Shown here: positions 42,612 to 55,011 of the stretch, piece after piece
How the letters are laid out: each line of letters starts with the position of its first letter
Position numbering within the stretch: position 1 is the stretch's first letter
DNA from: Pinus tabuliformis
Lineage: Eukaryota > Streptophyta > Pinopsida > Pinales > Pinaceae
DNA length: 64,000 nt
Direction: 5' to 3'
Assembly: GCA_031772625.1 (NCBI GenBank)
Contig: CM062817.1
Location: forward strand, 885,460,184-885,524,183
Notes under the pieces: model-generated
What the model saw: only the letters and a program-made list of their open reading frames with translations
The model's database searches: none
What the model was told of the DNA's origin: nothing
Position numbers and translations under genes: made by a program

Positions 42612-45534
42612 GTGGCTGAATTACCGAGACAGTCCCATAGACTTCGGGGCCAACCTCCTGAGTTTTCACCAAGCCAGCTTGAAGGGCTACGAGCTCTTGT
42701 AACTCCTAGTGACAGTAGAGTTGGGTCACCGGAAGAAGGAGAATCTTCTTTAGTTTTGCATCCTGATTATCAAGTTCAAGCACCAAAGTATATTATTGAA
42801 CCAATTTCATTTTCTGAAGTTACTGGTAGTGTTTCTTCTACTAGTGAATTAGTCGAGGAACCTGAAATTTCTAAACCTGAAACTGAACCTACTGCTACTC
42901 CATCGTCAGGATTTGCCTCTCCAACTTCTAGTGGTCCTGGTTCACCCAGGGTAGGAATAATCATTACCCAAAATCTTCCTTCAGGACTTAATGCTATTGA
43001 AGAACTTGTTACTCCGGAAGAAGCTATATCTATCCCTAAAAATCAACCAACTATAGAACTTAGGGAGCGTGAATCGATCTTTTACAGTCCACCTAGGAGT
43101 GACGCTTGGTATCTTTCATTGACCAATTTTCTAGAAAACCTAGGACTAAGTTTTTCACCACCTCGCATTCCTTTTCATCCAACACCTAGAGGTTATTATC
43201 CTCCTTTGAATATGTCAAGACAGTCATCCATGTTTTCTCAATCTCCATAAACATTTTTATATGGCGGTCCTTCTGTTCCTTCTGGGTATCAGTCACTTAT
43301 TGGTACTTTTCAGGAGCATCTCCTCAACCTGTTGAACATGGATTATTAACTGGTAATAATGGAACTAAACCGTTGAGTGTAGAAGATATTCTTATGATGT
43401 CAGGTACCATTCCAAATCCGCAGCCTCAAGGTAGTCAGTTACCGCATGGGGGGCAACCTCAAGGTCCTGAATTATCACCTGGGGGGCAACCTCAAGGTAC
43501 TCGATTACCACCTAGGGGGCAACTTCAAGGACAATACATACCTTCAAGACAGTACATTCCTCAAGGTCAACCCCAGACTCGATACGTACCTCAAGATCAA
43601 CCCCAGTTTCAGTATGTGCCTCAAGGTCAGTACCCAACCCAAGGTTTCCAACCACCTTCAGGTCAATCATTTGTCCAAGGAGCTGGAAATGTACCTTTGA
43701 ATTATCAACCCTACCCTCAACCCAATTATGGTCCTCAATATGCTCAACCTTCTATGGGTCCATACCCCGGAATGAATGTAGTGTGGGATCCATCTCAATC
43801 TCAATAGATCCTGCAACTGAATGTGCAGTTGTCATCTCAATCTGGACAACCCTTGGTTTCTGGTTCAACCCAGCAACCTGTCTAGCCTACTATTCAAACT
43901 TCTGCACCTGGTGTAGTTTCTCAACCTGGGTCTAGTTTGCCTCAAACTCCGCCTCAAACGACTGCTGCAACTGCTGCAACATCTGTTCAATCTACCCCAC
44001 CTACTTCTGGAGTATCAACAACTCCAGTTTCTATTGTTCCTGCATCAACTCCTCAAGCATCTTTACCTCAGTCTGGACCCACAATTCAGACTTCAGTTCA
44101 GATGCCTGTAGGACAACCTGGTCCAAGTATGGTTGTCACAAGTCAACCTCAATTTACTTATCAACCATACCAGGGACAATACCAATTCAGTCCTGCTGTG
44201 CAGAACCCAGTCTATCAGTATCAACCGTACCCTGGATATACTTATCAGCAACCTCAACAACCCCAGTACGGTCTGGTTAATCCTAGTTTTCCAAGAGGAT
44301 ATAATATCCCAAATGCAATTCCAATTCCAAGTTATCCAGGATATCCTCCTCCTGGGGCTGGTCTCATGATCCAGGGTTTTCGAGACCCTAATCATCAGTT
44401 ACCATTCATTGCAACTTTAGACCTGCCTGATTTGTCGCGCCTTATGAACGATCCAATTATTTATCTTCCGTTTTGGCCGCCAATGCCGAATAAGTTGCCC
44501 AATGATATCCCAAAGTTTGAAGGTAAATCAGGAGAGGATCTGTCAAACCATGTGATGACTTATCACCTCTGGTGTGCATCTAACTCCATTTCAGATGATT
44601 CAATTCATTTACGTATTTTTCAACGCACTCTGATTGGTCTTGCAGCCAAGTGGTACATTGAGTTACCGTGAGCCACTTTCTATAATTTTAGTTAGCTAGC
44701 TACTTCATTCTTAACTCATTTTCAATTGCTTGTCAGATATGACAATGCCACAGAATTATTAACTTCATTAAAATAGTCAATGTCCACTTATATTTCAGAT
44801 CACATTCATGAATGGAGACGTTGACGACGTTTAGTGAAAGTTTTTATTCCGGATCAAATCTTAGTAGAATGGTTTGTTAAATCATTATTACCTAAAATCA
44901 CTGAGGATGTAGCTAAGGTAGGAGTTGTTACTGAAGAGCAAGTAATTGCTCAAGCTCAGTACTTGACCTCGTTTATACACATTCGGGTACTTTACACGAG
45001 AAAATCCCCGACGTTCCCAAACAAAATCAAATAACTGCAGCTCCTTCAGGGTCTCATGCCGTTGACGGTATGATTGGTTCAGTTAACACCAAAAGTAAGA
45101 AGAAATCTTCAAAGAATTCTTCTCCTATCATAACTTTACCAGATTCGCCGACAGGAGACTCTTCCACGGAAATTCTTGTCGATATTCATGTTGTAGAATC
45201 ATCTACGGCCAAATAAAAAACCGGCGATAAAAAGAAGGGGAAGAAGAAAAATAAGCAAAATTCGAAAGAGAAATCAGATAAAATGGAATCTAGTGATGAG
45301 AAACGTAAACCTCGTTATCCTTGTCTCATTTGTGACGAAGAGAATTTTACAAGAGATTGCCCTCATCGCGCTGAGGTTGCGAAAATTGTCAAAGGTTCTC
45401 AAACGCCTGTTGTCCTGAAGGATCCTTTTCCTAGTCAAGACATTAAGATGATAGGTTCTTCCTCAAATTCCTTAGAAGAACCCATAATGATGATGTCCCA
45501 TGTTAGGATTGCGACACAATCGCAAGATTATTGA
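42612..45534 (+). pseudogene. G2 Gag: proline/glutamine-rich region, capsid, knuckle
   Basis: Starts at 42612 with GTG where ATG is expected (xAELPRQSHRLRGQ). After a Ser/Thr/Glu-rich N-terminus comes a long Pro/Gln/Tyr-rich tract (43373-44370) with 11-residue GGQPQG-type repeats (about 43448-43546) and YQP repeats, prion-like in composition. The capsid follows at 44400-45000 (FEGKSGEDLSNHVMTYHLWC, LAAKWYIELP). A knuckle near 45325-45365, CLICDEENFTRDC, has lost its His. At least six stops are seen (43250, 43805, 43890, 44671, 44696 and others), most one C-to-T change from Gln or Arg, plus a frameshift near 43320. Confidence 0.75.
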
Positions 45535-46436
45535 AGTAAAAGTCTTGTTGGTGGTAAGGAAGCGCAATCTTCTAATTCGAACCCATCAACTTCAACTCCT
45601 GGTTCTGATCCGTTACAGATCGAGAAACATAACCCAGACTTAGTAATCAAACCGCCTGCTAATGGTATACTTCGAAAGTCAGCTTTCAATCCGCATGCAA
45701 GAGCTGCTCAGAACTATAACATTGTTGAAGATTTAGCTATTCCACCTTCAGCAATGTCGGCTTTGGAGGTGCTGCAATTGTGTCCAGCACAGCGTAAATT
45801 GCTATTGTCGGCTATAGGAGCTGTTGATATTCAGGACTCGAACCTTATAATATTCGATTTAGAAAATAGTACACCTCGCTTACCTCATCAAATGGCTTTT
45901 CAGATTCCAGTGTTAGTAAAAAACAGGCCTTGCTTTAGGACTGTGATTGATGAGGGAGCTTCAACGTGTATTATGTCGATCCAGTGTTGGAGATCACTTG
46001 GTTCTCCTACACTTAATCAATCCCCGATGATTCTAAAGGCTTTTGAGGGCCGTGGGTTCCATCCTTTTGGCATTCTACAAGATTTACCTATAGGGGTTGA
46101 AGGCAAAACTATTAATCTAGATGTGGAAATGGTTGATGCCCCTCTAGATTAAAACCTTCTCTTGGGTCGTAGTTGGCCTTGCGCTATGACTGTTGTTGTT
46201 TCATCGCTCTTTCGGCTTATAAAGTTTCCTCATAATGGAAAGATCATAACTATAGACTAGCTAACTTACTATTCATCCGACCTAGCCTCTTCTGAAAGTA
46301 TCCAGCATTTCGGCAAAACAACTATCCCTTATAAGGATGTTGGGGTAGGATTAGTTAAAGATTATGGTTTACTAGGAACTTTTTCCTTTCCTCCTCCTAA
46401 TGTATCGCCTTCTACTGCAACCATTCATATGATTTC
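45535..46436 (+). pseudogene. G2 protease region, split by C2
   Basis: Follows Gag in the G1 order. SAMSALEVLQLCPAQRK, then TVIDEGASTCIMSIQCW near 45945-45995, matches G1 and has the same D-E-G-A active site. NLLLGRSW follows a stop at 46150. CAG to TAG near 46258 breaks the frame again. Sequence runs to TCATATGATTTC, where C2 begins; the continuation resumes at 51660. Confidence 0.8.
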
Positions 46437-47630
46437 TGTTGAAAAGTGTGCAACAAGAAATGCTTTTTGAGAGTGCAACAAGATGATAGAGCTTAGTGAA
46501 AAGAGTCGCCTTCACTAAGTGGGCCCGCAGGCTATTTTTGGCGCAAGTCTATTTTTAGACATATGGATCATGTCTATGGATTGCAGGTTTCTGTTTATGG
46601 ATGATTGGTCAAGTTGGGAAAAATAGATGGACTTCTATTTTTTGATGAAAGTGTGAGTGATCACAGTGTGAGTGATCAAAGTCTATTTTTAGACTGGCTG
46701 TCAAAAATAGAAAAGTCAAATATTATTGTCTCATAATAATATTTGGACTATAAACTTGATCTTATTCCCTTGGAGCACTTCAGTTTGAGCTACATAGGTG
46801 GCACATGCAGCTGTCAGAAGGAAATACGCTTTTCTTATGAGTCAGTTGAGTTGTTTCATGCATGACTTCAGTTAGAACTCAATCAGTTGAGTTTGGTGGA
46901 GTTGATGGAGTTGTGTTCAGTTTGACTTGGTTAAACTAGTTGTAGTTAGTCTAACTACAGATAGACTAATGATGAGTTGTTAAACTAATTATTAACTCAT
47001 GATGCAACTAATGAATACATCAGTAAACTCAGTTGCATGTCAGTGCATGTTCAGTTCAACAGGGACAGGTGGTAGAGAATCAGATTGCTATCAGTTGTGA
47101 CTATAGTTGTGCACCAGATCTTGCACAATCAAGGGATTGAGTATGCCAATGAGTTTGCTCACGTATTTGCCCAGTATTGTAGCCTTTTCTCACGTCCAAC
47201 AAAGTGTGAGTGATTATTTTGAGGTGAAATACTAGTTTGGGAAGCCATTCTCATTAGTTCTTGAGCAGGTATTGAGCAGTGGAGGCAGGCAAGCAGTGGA
47301 ATAGATTTGGAGATCAGATCTGAGCTGTATTGTGTGTAACAGGTGGTGCTAGTACTGGATTTCTTGTGATAAGCATTGTACTTTGTAATGTTACATGATT
47401 CAATCAATATAATATACATATAGTGTGGGGTTTTTAGCGAGATTCTTTCCCCGGGATACATACTGTGTTAATGAGTTTGATTGATGCTTCTATGTGTGCC
47501 TGTGAATGTTTCTGCTTCTGTAAATTGATGATCAACGTAGAGGAGATTATGTATTATACATGTTCCGCTTATAATTGTATGATCAGGATAATCTCTGTGA
47601 ATATGTGTTAAATTATTCAAAATTTCTACA
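46437..47630 (+). repeat. 5' LTR of copia element C2
   Basis: 1194 bp, TGTTGAAAAGTGTGCAAC to AAATTTCTACA, nearly identical to 49718-50936, so C2 is younger than G2. It contains TAACTAGTT/AACTAGTTG-like words and the motif CTATTTTTAGAC repeated near 46550 and 46680. Confidence 0.9.
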
Positions 47631-47720
47631 TGGTATCGGAGCTAGATGATTTGTAGAAAAAATTTCTACATGGTATCAGAGCTAGATAATTGTAGAAAAG
47701 TTTCTACATGGTATCGGAGC
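47631..47720 (+). other. Triplicated iMet primer binding site in C2
   Basis: TGGTATCGGAGC at 47631, TGGTATCAGAGC at 47671 and TGGTATCGGAGC at 47709 lie in tandem units of 40 and 38 bases, each preceded by TTTCTACA (the LTR end) and the first two followed by AGATGATTTGTAG-like sequence. Only the first adjoins the LTR; only the middle one matches the tRNA fully. Confidence 0.8.
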
Positions 47721-47999
47721 TGCTTGATTTGTAGAAGAGATTTTTACAGGATATCAAGCGAGGATTGATCATCGGATCTATTATTCAGGAAGTGTTTACA
47801 TTTTATTTCTTCAGGCAGAGTCTGTGATCGGGCCAGGTAGCCTCTGGATTCATCCTTCTTTTGGAAGGTGAGATATCCGGTGAATGCCCAGACAATCAAT
47901 CTCTATACAAGAAACAATTTTTTCTCACGAATTCTAGATCGGAAGCAGTTGATTTTTGTGCTGGTGGAATTCAAATTTAATTCCAAAGCAAGAGATAAA

Positions 48000-49193
48000 A
48001 CTCAGGAACATTCAATGTGAGAATGGAGACAGTATGCCCCAGTATCTCACGAAGTTCACCCAATGCCCGGATGAGCTGGGAAGTGTGGGGGTGACTGTCG
48101 AATGAGGATGGTGAGTCTAGCACTCCTTGACCTTCCTAAGAGTTGGCATAGCTACCAGGACTCGGTGAATCGAAGGGAGAAACTACCAAATTGGGAACGA
48201 CTATGGTCGGATTTGATGCAGGAGGAGATTAGACGGAGCACCAAAGATGGTTCTTCATCCATGCAGGATGAGGAGAACTGTGCCTTAGCGAGTAAGGCGA
48301 AGAAGGGGAAGGGGAAGGTTTCTCTTTCCGAATCCAGTTCTTCCAATGATGGGAAGAAGGTTGACAAGGTGAAGGTGAGATGCTTTCATTGTCATGAGTT
48401 GGGTCATTATGCTACTAATTGCCCAAAGAAGAAGTCCAAGAAGGGATCCGGGGAAGGATCTCAAGGTGAGGCACTTGCTTCACAATTTGAATTGGATTTC
48501 ACACTCTTCGCATGCATGGTTTCATCCATGATGGGAAGTGGTTGGTTTCTTGATAGTGGAGCTTCTTTCCACATGACTGGTGACAAAAGTTTGTTCAGTA
48601 CTTTGGAGGAGAAAGATCTCCAGATACTCATAGGGATGGGTAATGATGAGAAGTATAGTGTCTCAGGTGTAGGCACGGTTATTTTTCAGAGGGAGCATGG
48701 AGCTCGCCTTACCTTGACCGATGTCAAGTATGTACCAGGACTGAAGAGAAACTTGGTGTCGATCGCGATGTTGGAAGACAGAGGCTATGATGTGGTCTTT
48801 AGTAAGGGAAAGGTTTTCCTTAGACACATCATCACTAGACAGGTGAAGCACATTGGTTCACGGGTCAAGAACTTGTATGCTCTTGAGGTTCAAGATGCAT
48901 GCAAAGCCTTGAGCAGCGAGGCAACTGATGGAGACTTGGTGGTTGAGAGGGAGCGTATATTACCTCTCAACATGCAGAGCCAGAAGAAGTCTCAGACGAT
49001 TGTGGAGGAACCACGATTGGTGCAGCAGCTTCAGGAGGTTGTGGAGGAGTCACAACATGGGAAGCTGAGAGGAGATAGAGTAGAGACATCTACTCATCCA
49101 GAGACCTCCAGTAGGGGGAAACTTCGAGCCAAATGGGTTGAAGGATCGCATGCAGGTATACCTCCAGGTAGGAGGTGGGGTGATGTGGATTGA
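48000..49193 (+). CDS. C2 Gag-protease ORF
   Basis: The open frame is 48102-49193 (363 residues); Gag homology begins in another frame at about 48015 (GDSMPQYLTKF), so a frameshift lies near 48100. UBN2-type Gag (WERLWSDLMQEEIRR) comes first, then the CCHC knuckle C94-C97-H102-C107 (CFHCHELGHYATNC). Next is the protease WFLDSGASFHMTGD (Asp151), then a pre-integrase remnant ending NLYALEVQDA. The final ~95 residues are Gln/Glu/Arg-rich and match no part of normal copia pol. It could make particle protein and protease only. Confidence 0.8.
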
Positions 49194-49717
49194 TTGTCCC
49201 AAGGAGGAGGGGCAGGATCCTTGAGGTACCCAACCTCTTGGATGAGACCTTGCTACGGGAGCCCCGATGTGTAGTAGCAGGAACTGACTGATTGGGTAGA
49301 GACATATGCGGATGGAGCGGCAGAGAGAGCGACAGTGCAGGGAATCCCAGGACAGCGCATAGCTAGCAGGCTGTAGCAATGCGAGAGGCACAAGTGTTTT
49401 GCACAGTGCTAGGTGGCACAGAGAGGTGTGCAATGGTGCAAGATGCATGGAGATGTTGCAGTAGCACAGATGTCAGAGAGGGAGCACTAGTCAGCAGCAG
49501 GTAGAGCTTCAACATCAGAGGATGTTTCTATCCCAACAGGGAGGTCAGTTGGGAGGTGCAGTGTGGATACAATGCTGGTAGATGGAACCAACAGCAGCAC
49601 AGATGCAGTCAGAGACTTTGATGACAGAGCAAGTGGACCGGCCAGATGTGTTGCATGGAGAACATTCTAGAGTTACAGGATCGGGTTTGAGAGGAAGCCT
49701 TTCTTGTTGAGAGGGAG
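49194..49717 (+). other. Non-coding tail and polypurine tract of C2
   Basis: About 0.5 kb that replaces integrase to RNase H. It matches the C0 tail (for example CTCTTGGATGAGACCTTGCT and GTAGTAGCAGGA). It ends TTGAGAGGGAG before the 3' LTR. Confidence 0.7.
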
Positions 49718-50936
49718 TGTTGAAAAGTGTGCAACAAGAAATGCTTGTTGAGAGTGCAACAAGATGATGGAGCTTAGTGAAAAGAATCGCCTTCACTAAG
49801 TGGGCCCGCAGGCTATTTTTGGCGCAAGTCTATTTTTAGACTATGTCTATTTTTAGACATATGGATCATGTTTATGGATTGCAGGTTGTTGTTTATGGAT
49901 GATTGGTCAAGTTGGGAAAAATAGATGGACTTCTATTTTTTGATGAAAGTGTGAGTGATCACAGTGTGAGTGATCAAAGTCTATTTTTAGACTGGCTGTC
50001 AAAAATAGAAAAGTCAAATATTATTGTCTCATAATAATATTTGGACTATAAACTTGATCTTATTCTCTTGGAGCACTTCAGTTTGAGCTACAGAGGTGGC
50101 ACATGCAGCTGTCAGAAGGAAATACGCTTTTCTTATGAGTCAGTTGAGTTGTTGCATGCATGACTTCAGTTAGAACTCAATCAATTGAGTTTGGTGGAGT
50201 TGATTGTGGAGTTGATGGAGTTGTGTTCAGTTTGACTTGGTTAAACTAGTTGTAGTTAGTCTAACTGCAGATAGACTAATGATGAGTTGTTAAACTAATT
50301 ATTAACTCATGATGCAACTAATGAATACATCAGTTAACTCAGTTTCATGTCAGTGCATGTTCAGTTCAACAGGGACAGGTGGTAGAGAATCAGATTGCTA
50401 TCAGTTGTGACTATAGTTGTGCACCAGATCTTGCACAATCAAGGGATTGAGTATGCCAATGAGTTTGCTCACGTATTTGCCCAGTATTGTAGCCTTTTCT
50501 CACGTCCAACAAAGTGTGAGTGATTATTTTGAGGTGAAATACGAGTTTGGGAAGCCATTCTCATCAGTTCTTGAGCAGGTATTGAGCAGTGGAGGCAGGC
50601 AAGCAGTGGAATAGATTTGGAGATCAGATTTGAGCTGTATTGTGTGTAACAGGTGGTGCTGGTACTGGATTGCTTGTGATAAGCATTTCACTTTGTAATG
50701 TTACATGATTCAATCAATATAATATACAAATAGTGTGGGGTTTTTAGCGAGATGCTTTCCCCGGGATACATACTGTGTTAATGAGTTTGATTGATGCTTC
50801 TATGTGTGCCTGTGAATGTTTCTGCTTCTGTAAATTGATGATCAACGTAGAGGAGATTATGTATTATACATGTTCCACTTATAATTGTATGATCAAGATA
50901 ATCTCTGTGAATATGTGTTAAATTATTCAAAATTTC
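49718..50936 (+). repeat. 3' LTR of copia element C2
   Basis: Starts TGTTGAAAAGTGTGCAAC and ends AAAATTTC, lacking the TACA that ends the 5' LTR and the solo LTR. A 12-base insertion near 50203 distinguishes it from the 5' copy. Confidence 0.9.
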
Positions 50937-50989
50937 CTCCTCCTCCTCCTCCTCCTTTTTCCTTTCCTCCTCCTAATGTATCACCTTCT
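50937..50989 (+). repeat. CTC repeat and duplicated G2 target segment
   Basis: After C2 comes a run of CTC (50937-50955), then TTTTTCCTTTCCTCCTCC and AATGTATCACCTTCT. This is a second copy of G2 sequence already present at 46380-46413 left of C2. The last 15 bases also serve as the left target duplication of the LINE fragment. Confidence 0.75.
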
Positions 50990-51644
50990 TTTCCCCTGGA
51001 AAAATCGTAATCTTTCATTGATTTGGAAAAATTACATGTTGTAGATGCGTTTTGCATATGCTGTATGTTCTTCCACCATGCATGTGGGTAGCTGTAGATT
51101 CTATTACTGTCTATCAAAAAGCAAAAATCATCTCGCAAGATGTTCTATATTATCGTATATACATATTGCCACGCAGGGCTATCAGTTAAAAACTTATCAG
51201 CTATATACAAAATTGTTCAAAAAATATCTGTTTCATATCAGTTTTTCATGGGTTGGCTGCCCTATGATACTGTGCATCTATGTACGGGCGGTGGTAGTAC
51301 TGATATGCATTTGTGCCTCGCTGCTCCTGTATCATCCACTCGCCTCTGGGAAGTGTCGTAGCCTCCTTGGATAGTTGGTCGACACTGTTGTTGTGTTCCC
51401 TGTAGATATGATTGCAAGTAATATCATTAAACTGTTCCTTCAGTAAATTAATTTCATCCAATATGCTGCTGAGTATGTGTGAATGACAAGCAGAAATATT
51501 ATTGAACCAATCTATGACAACCTTTGAATCCCCATATATGTTTAAATGCAAGCAATTGTGGCTCAATGCAAAATGAAGAAGATGACGGAGGGTGATGAGC
51601 TCAGCGAAGTTGTTTGAACCAGCTCCCAAACCCAGCTTTGCAAA
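50990..51644 (-). pseudogene. 5'-truncated LINE insert with RNase H domain
   Basis: The minus-strand frame (51640-51246) is the RNase H end of a LINE: KLGLGAGSNNFAELITLRHL, then LNIYGDSKVVIDWF and YREHNNSVDQLSKEA carry the E, D and D positions. It is flanked by AATGTATC(A/G)CCTTCT at 50975-50989 and 51645-51659, a 15-base target duplication typical of LINEs. The expected poly(A) (T-run on the plus strand at 50990) is very short. It continues the domain interrupted in the LINE fragment at 33601. Confidence 0.75.
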
Positions 51645-51659
51645 AATGTATCGCCTTCT

Positions 51660-54600
51660 ACTGCAACCATTCATATGATTTCATCAGACACTATTGTTTA
51701 TGATGATCCTTGGATCGTACCTTCCGAATCTGAGATGGATTCATTTGGTGATGCTATGCCTTTGAGTCCTTATGAAATTATGTATCAGGCTGTACAGTTG
51801 TTTTCCAACCCTTCTTCAACCAAAATTTACTTAATGAATGTGGTCCATGGAGAATTACTTTCAACATCAAACTCAAATTCAACAACTTTTTCCGAACTTG
51901 TTCACACTGACGAGCAGATTCGTGAAATTTTGTCTGTTGATGACTTACCATGGGAAGATATTCATCATAGATCTTCGTTCTTACCTGAGAATGATCATTT
52001 TGAAAATGATTTTTCATCTATTTTTACTACTGATTATGTTAAAGAACCACAAAATCCATTGCAAAATCTTGATCCTGAGTTAAATTTGGGAAATATTTCT
52101 CGAACAGTTCCTATTGACATTTTAGTTAAACCTGGAATTGTTGAAAACATTCATATAGGTGCCTCCTATATGGAAGATGGATTTCAAACATATAAGGCCC
52201 TATTTCAAGAATTCTGCAACGTGTTTGCCTGGTCATATGAAGAAATGCCAGGAATTGATCCAGCAATTGTTGTTCATGAAATCAAAACTTACCCGGATGC
52301 TAAACCCGTCCGGCAATGTTTGCGTCAGATCCACCCACGAAAAGCTGCTGCTATTAAAGCAGAAGTTGAAAAATTACTTAAAGCAGGTTTCATTTATCCA
52401 ATTCCCTTAACGGATTGGGTATCGAATATTGTTCATGTTAATAAAAAGCAAGGGACGATAAGAATATGTATTGATTATAGGGATATTAATTGAGCCTATC
52501 CCAAAGACAATTATCCGAATCCCTATATCGATAAAATCATTGATGATTGTGCCGAAAGTGAAATATTCTCCTTTATGGATGGTTTTTCCGGTTACAATCA
52601 AATCAACATTCTACCTGTTGATCAACCAAAAACGGCTTTCATTTGTCCATGGGGGACGTTTGATTATTGCAAATTACCTTTTGGGCTGAAGAAAGCCAGA
52701 GCAACTTTTCAAAGAGCTATGTCTTACGCATTTCGTGACATCAAGCACAATGTGCAACCCTATCTCGATGATTTACCTGCTCATTACATAGAGCTGATCA
52801 TCTCATTCATTTACGAGCAATCTTTATGAGATGTAGGCATTATAGAATTAGGTTGAATCCACACAAATGTGTTTTCTGTATAGAAATGGGTCATTTACTG
52901 GGATTGGTTGTTTCGAAAGTCGGCATTTGTGTCAATCCCTCGAAGGTTGAAGCTATTGTAAAATTGCCTCCTCCTTCGACTCTTCGCCAACTCCAAAGTT
53001 TGCAAGGGAAAGAAAACTTTTTACGTCGATTCATTCCTAACTACGCCGAGATAACAAAGGGTTTTACTAGGTTGTTGAAACAGAATACTCCATTCTTTTG
53101 GGATGAGATAGCTGACAAATATTTTGATGCACTTAAACACGCATTGACCCATGCATCGTTATTGCATCCTCCCAACTACAACCAAGACTACTTCTTATAT
53201 CTCGTTGCCTCTCATTCTACCATCGGAATGGTGTTAGTTCAGGAAGATGAATTCAGTAGTGAACATGTGATTTATTACCTTAGTCGTACTTTGAATCCGA
53301 TTGAGTTAAAATATTCACATGTGGAGAAATTGGCCTTGGCAGCTGTTCAAGCTATCCAACGATTTCATCATTACATCTTACTATGCAAAACTACTGTAAT
53401 TTCTGAATGCAACCCTATGATCTATATTTTGACCAAACAATTGCTAGGGGGCAAGTATTCCAAATGGATTGTTATCCTGCAGGAATTTGACTTGAAGTTT
53501 GAAAAATCTAAGTCAAAGAAATCTTTAGTTTTTGCGGAGTTGATGTGTGATTTCCCATGTGCTGATACTGGAACTGTGGCGGAAGAGCCCATTGTGGATG
53601 GATCCTTGTTTCTTATCAGCACTCTTGATCCATGGTATGGAGATATCATAGTTTATCTCCAAACCCAATCCTTTCAGCCTGAAATTTCAAGATCTCAGCG
53701 TCGAAAAATACGATTCCAATCCCAACAATACAAAATTATTGGAGATACACTTTATCGTCGTGGGGCGAACTTTGTTTTCCGACGTTGTTTAACTCATGAG
53801 GAAGCTGAAATGATTCTAAATGACTGTCACTCTAGAGCGTGTGGCGGTCATATGTCTGGGTTTGCCACAACCCAAAAGATATTGCGCGTTGGCTATTTCT
53901 GACCGTCTTTGTTTAAAGATTGTGTTAATGCGGTCCGACAATGCCACAATTTCCAAATTTTTGATTGAAAGATGCGTGCCCCACCTGCTCCTCTCCACCC
54001 TATAATTGTCGTCGGTCCTTTTGCAAAGTTGGGTATCTACTTTATTACATGTAACCTTCACTCGGCCGGGGGGCATGCGTATATCATCCTTGCGGTAGAT
54101 TATTTTACCAAGTGGGCTGAGGCGATGCCTACATTTTTGGAAGATGGCAAAACTGTTGTGATTTTCATTTTCAATCATATAATTACTAGGTTCGGTGTTC
54201 CACAAGCGATTATCACTGATCATGGGCATCATTTTCGAAACATGATGATGACTGAACTAACAGATCAGCTTGGCCTGCGTCACGATAGTTCTACTCCATA
54301 TTACCCACAGGCGAATGGTCTGGTTGAAGCCATCAACAAAGTTCTAGTCATTATGATCCAACGAATCATTGGGATTCATAGGTCGAATTGGAATAAAATG
54401 TTATTTTCAGCGCTTTGGGCGTATCGAACCTCAATAAAAACATCAACTGGTTTCACTCCTTTCCAACTAGTTTACGGTTTGGAAGCTGTGTTACCCATTG
54501 AATGCGAAATCCCGTCATTGCAAATAGCCATAGAATTACTTCCAGCCACTTCCGAAGAGGAGAAACGTTTGTTGTACTTGGCTCAGCTAGATGAGAATCG

Positions 54601-54877
54601 ACGTGATGCTGCACTAGCAATTGAAACTCATGCCAAACGTATTAAAGCTCAGTACGATCGAAATGTTACACCTCGTAATTTTTCAGAAGGAGACCTAGTC
54701 TTACTATACGATCAAGCAAATGATAAGCTAGGCACTGGAAAATTCATACCCATGTGGCATGGTCCTTATGTTGTTAAGCGAAAGCTGGCAAAAGGGGCCT
54801 ATGAATTGGTAGATTTTGACGGTGTCTCTTTAGGTAAGCCCAGAAATGGTCTTTACCTGAAGAGATATTATGCTTAA
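51660..54877 (+). pseudogene. pol: G2 Pol: RT, degenerate RNase H, integrase
   Basis: Homologous to G1 Pol throughout. RT spans about 52290-52790 (KPVRQCLRQIHPRKAAAIKA, FGLKKARATFQRAM, active site YLDD near 52760). RNase H spans 53170-53560, reading LYLVASHSTIG, ISECNP and VFAELM, so acids are lost as in G1 and one Asp is now Glu. Integrase follows with TDHG (about 54220) and LVEAIN (about 54325). Breaks: CGA-type stop at 52493, frameshift near 52780, TGG-to-TGA at 53900, stop at 53967. The last 301 codons (53972-54877) are open. Confidence 0.85.
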
Positions 54878-55011
54878 ATCTAGGTGTGGAGATTTTAGTT
54901 AGGTTAGTTTTCTTTCTAGCTGGTGTGTTTTAGATTAGAAAAGTGTGCTTAGTTTAGAGAGTGTTTTTGTCATTATTCCTACTTATCTTGATTTTACTCT
55001 TGATATTGCAG
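54878..55011 (+). promoter_or_regulatory. Spacer with splice-acceptor-like end before aRNH (G2)
   Basis: 134 nt ending TTTTACTCTTGATATTGCAG immediately before ATG, the same placement as in G1 although the spacer sequence has otherwise changed. The rest shows no conserved donor. Confidence 0.45.

Larger units (their letters stand above)
46437..50936 (+). mobile_element. Non-autonomous copia-type element C2
   Basis: Two intact-looking LTRs enclose a gag-protease frame and a non-coding tail; integrase, RT and RNase H are absent. The family is present three times in the window (C0, C2 and the solo LTR at 33916-35033), so it has been mobilised, presumably by enzymes of a full copia relative. The 3' end lacks the last four LTR bases and adjoins a CTC repeat. 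Confidence 0.85.
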
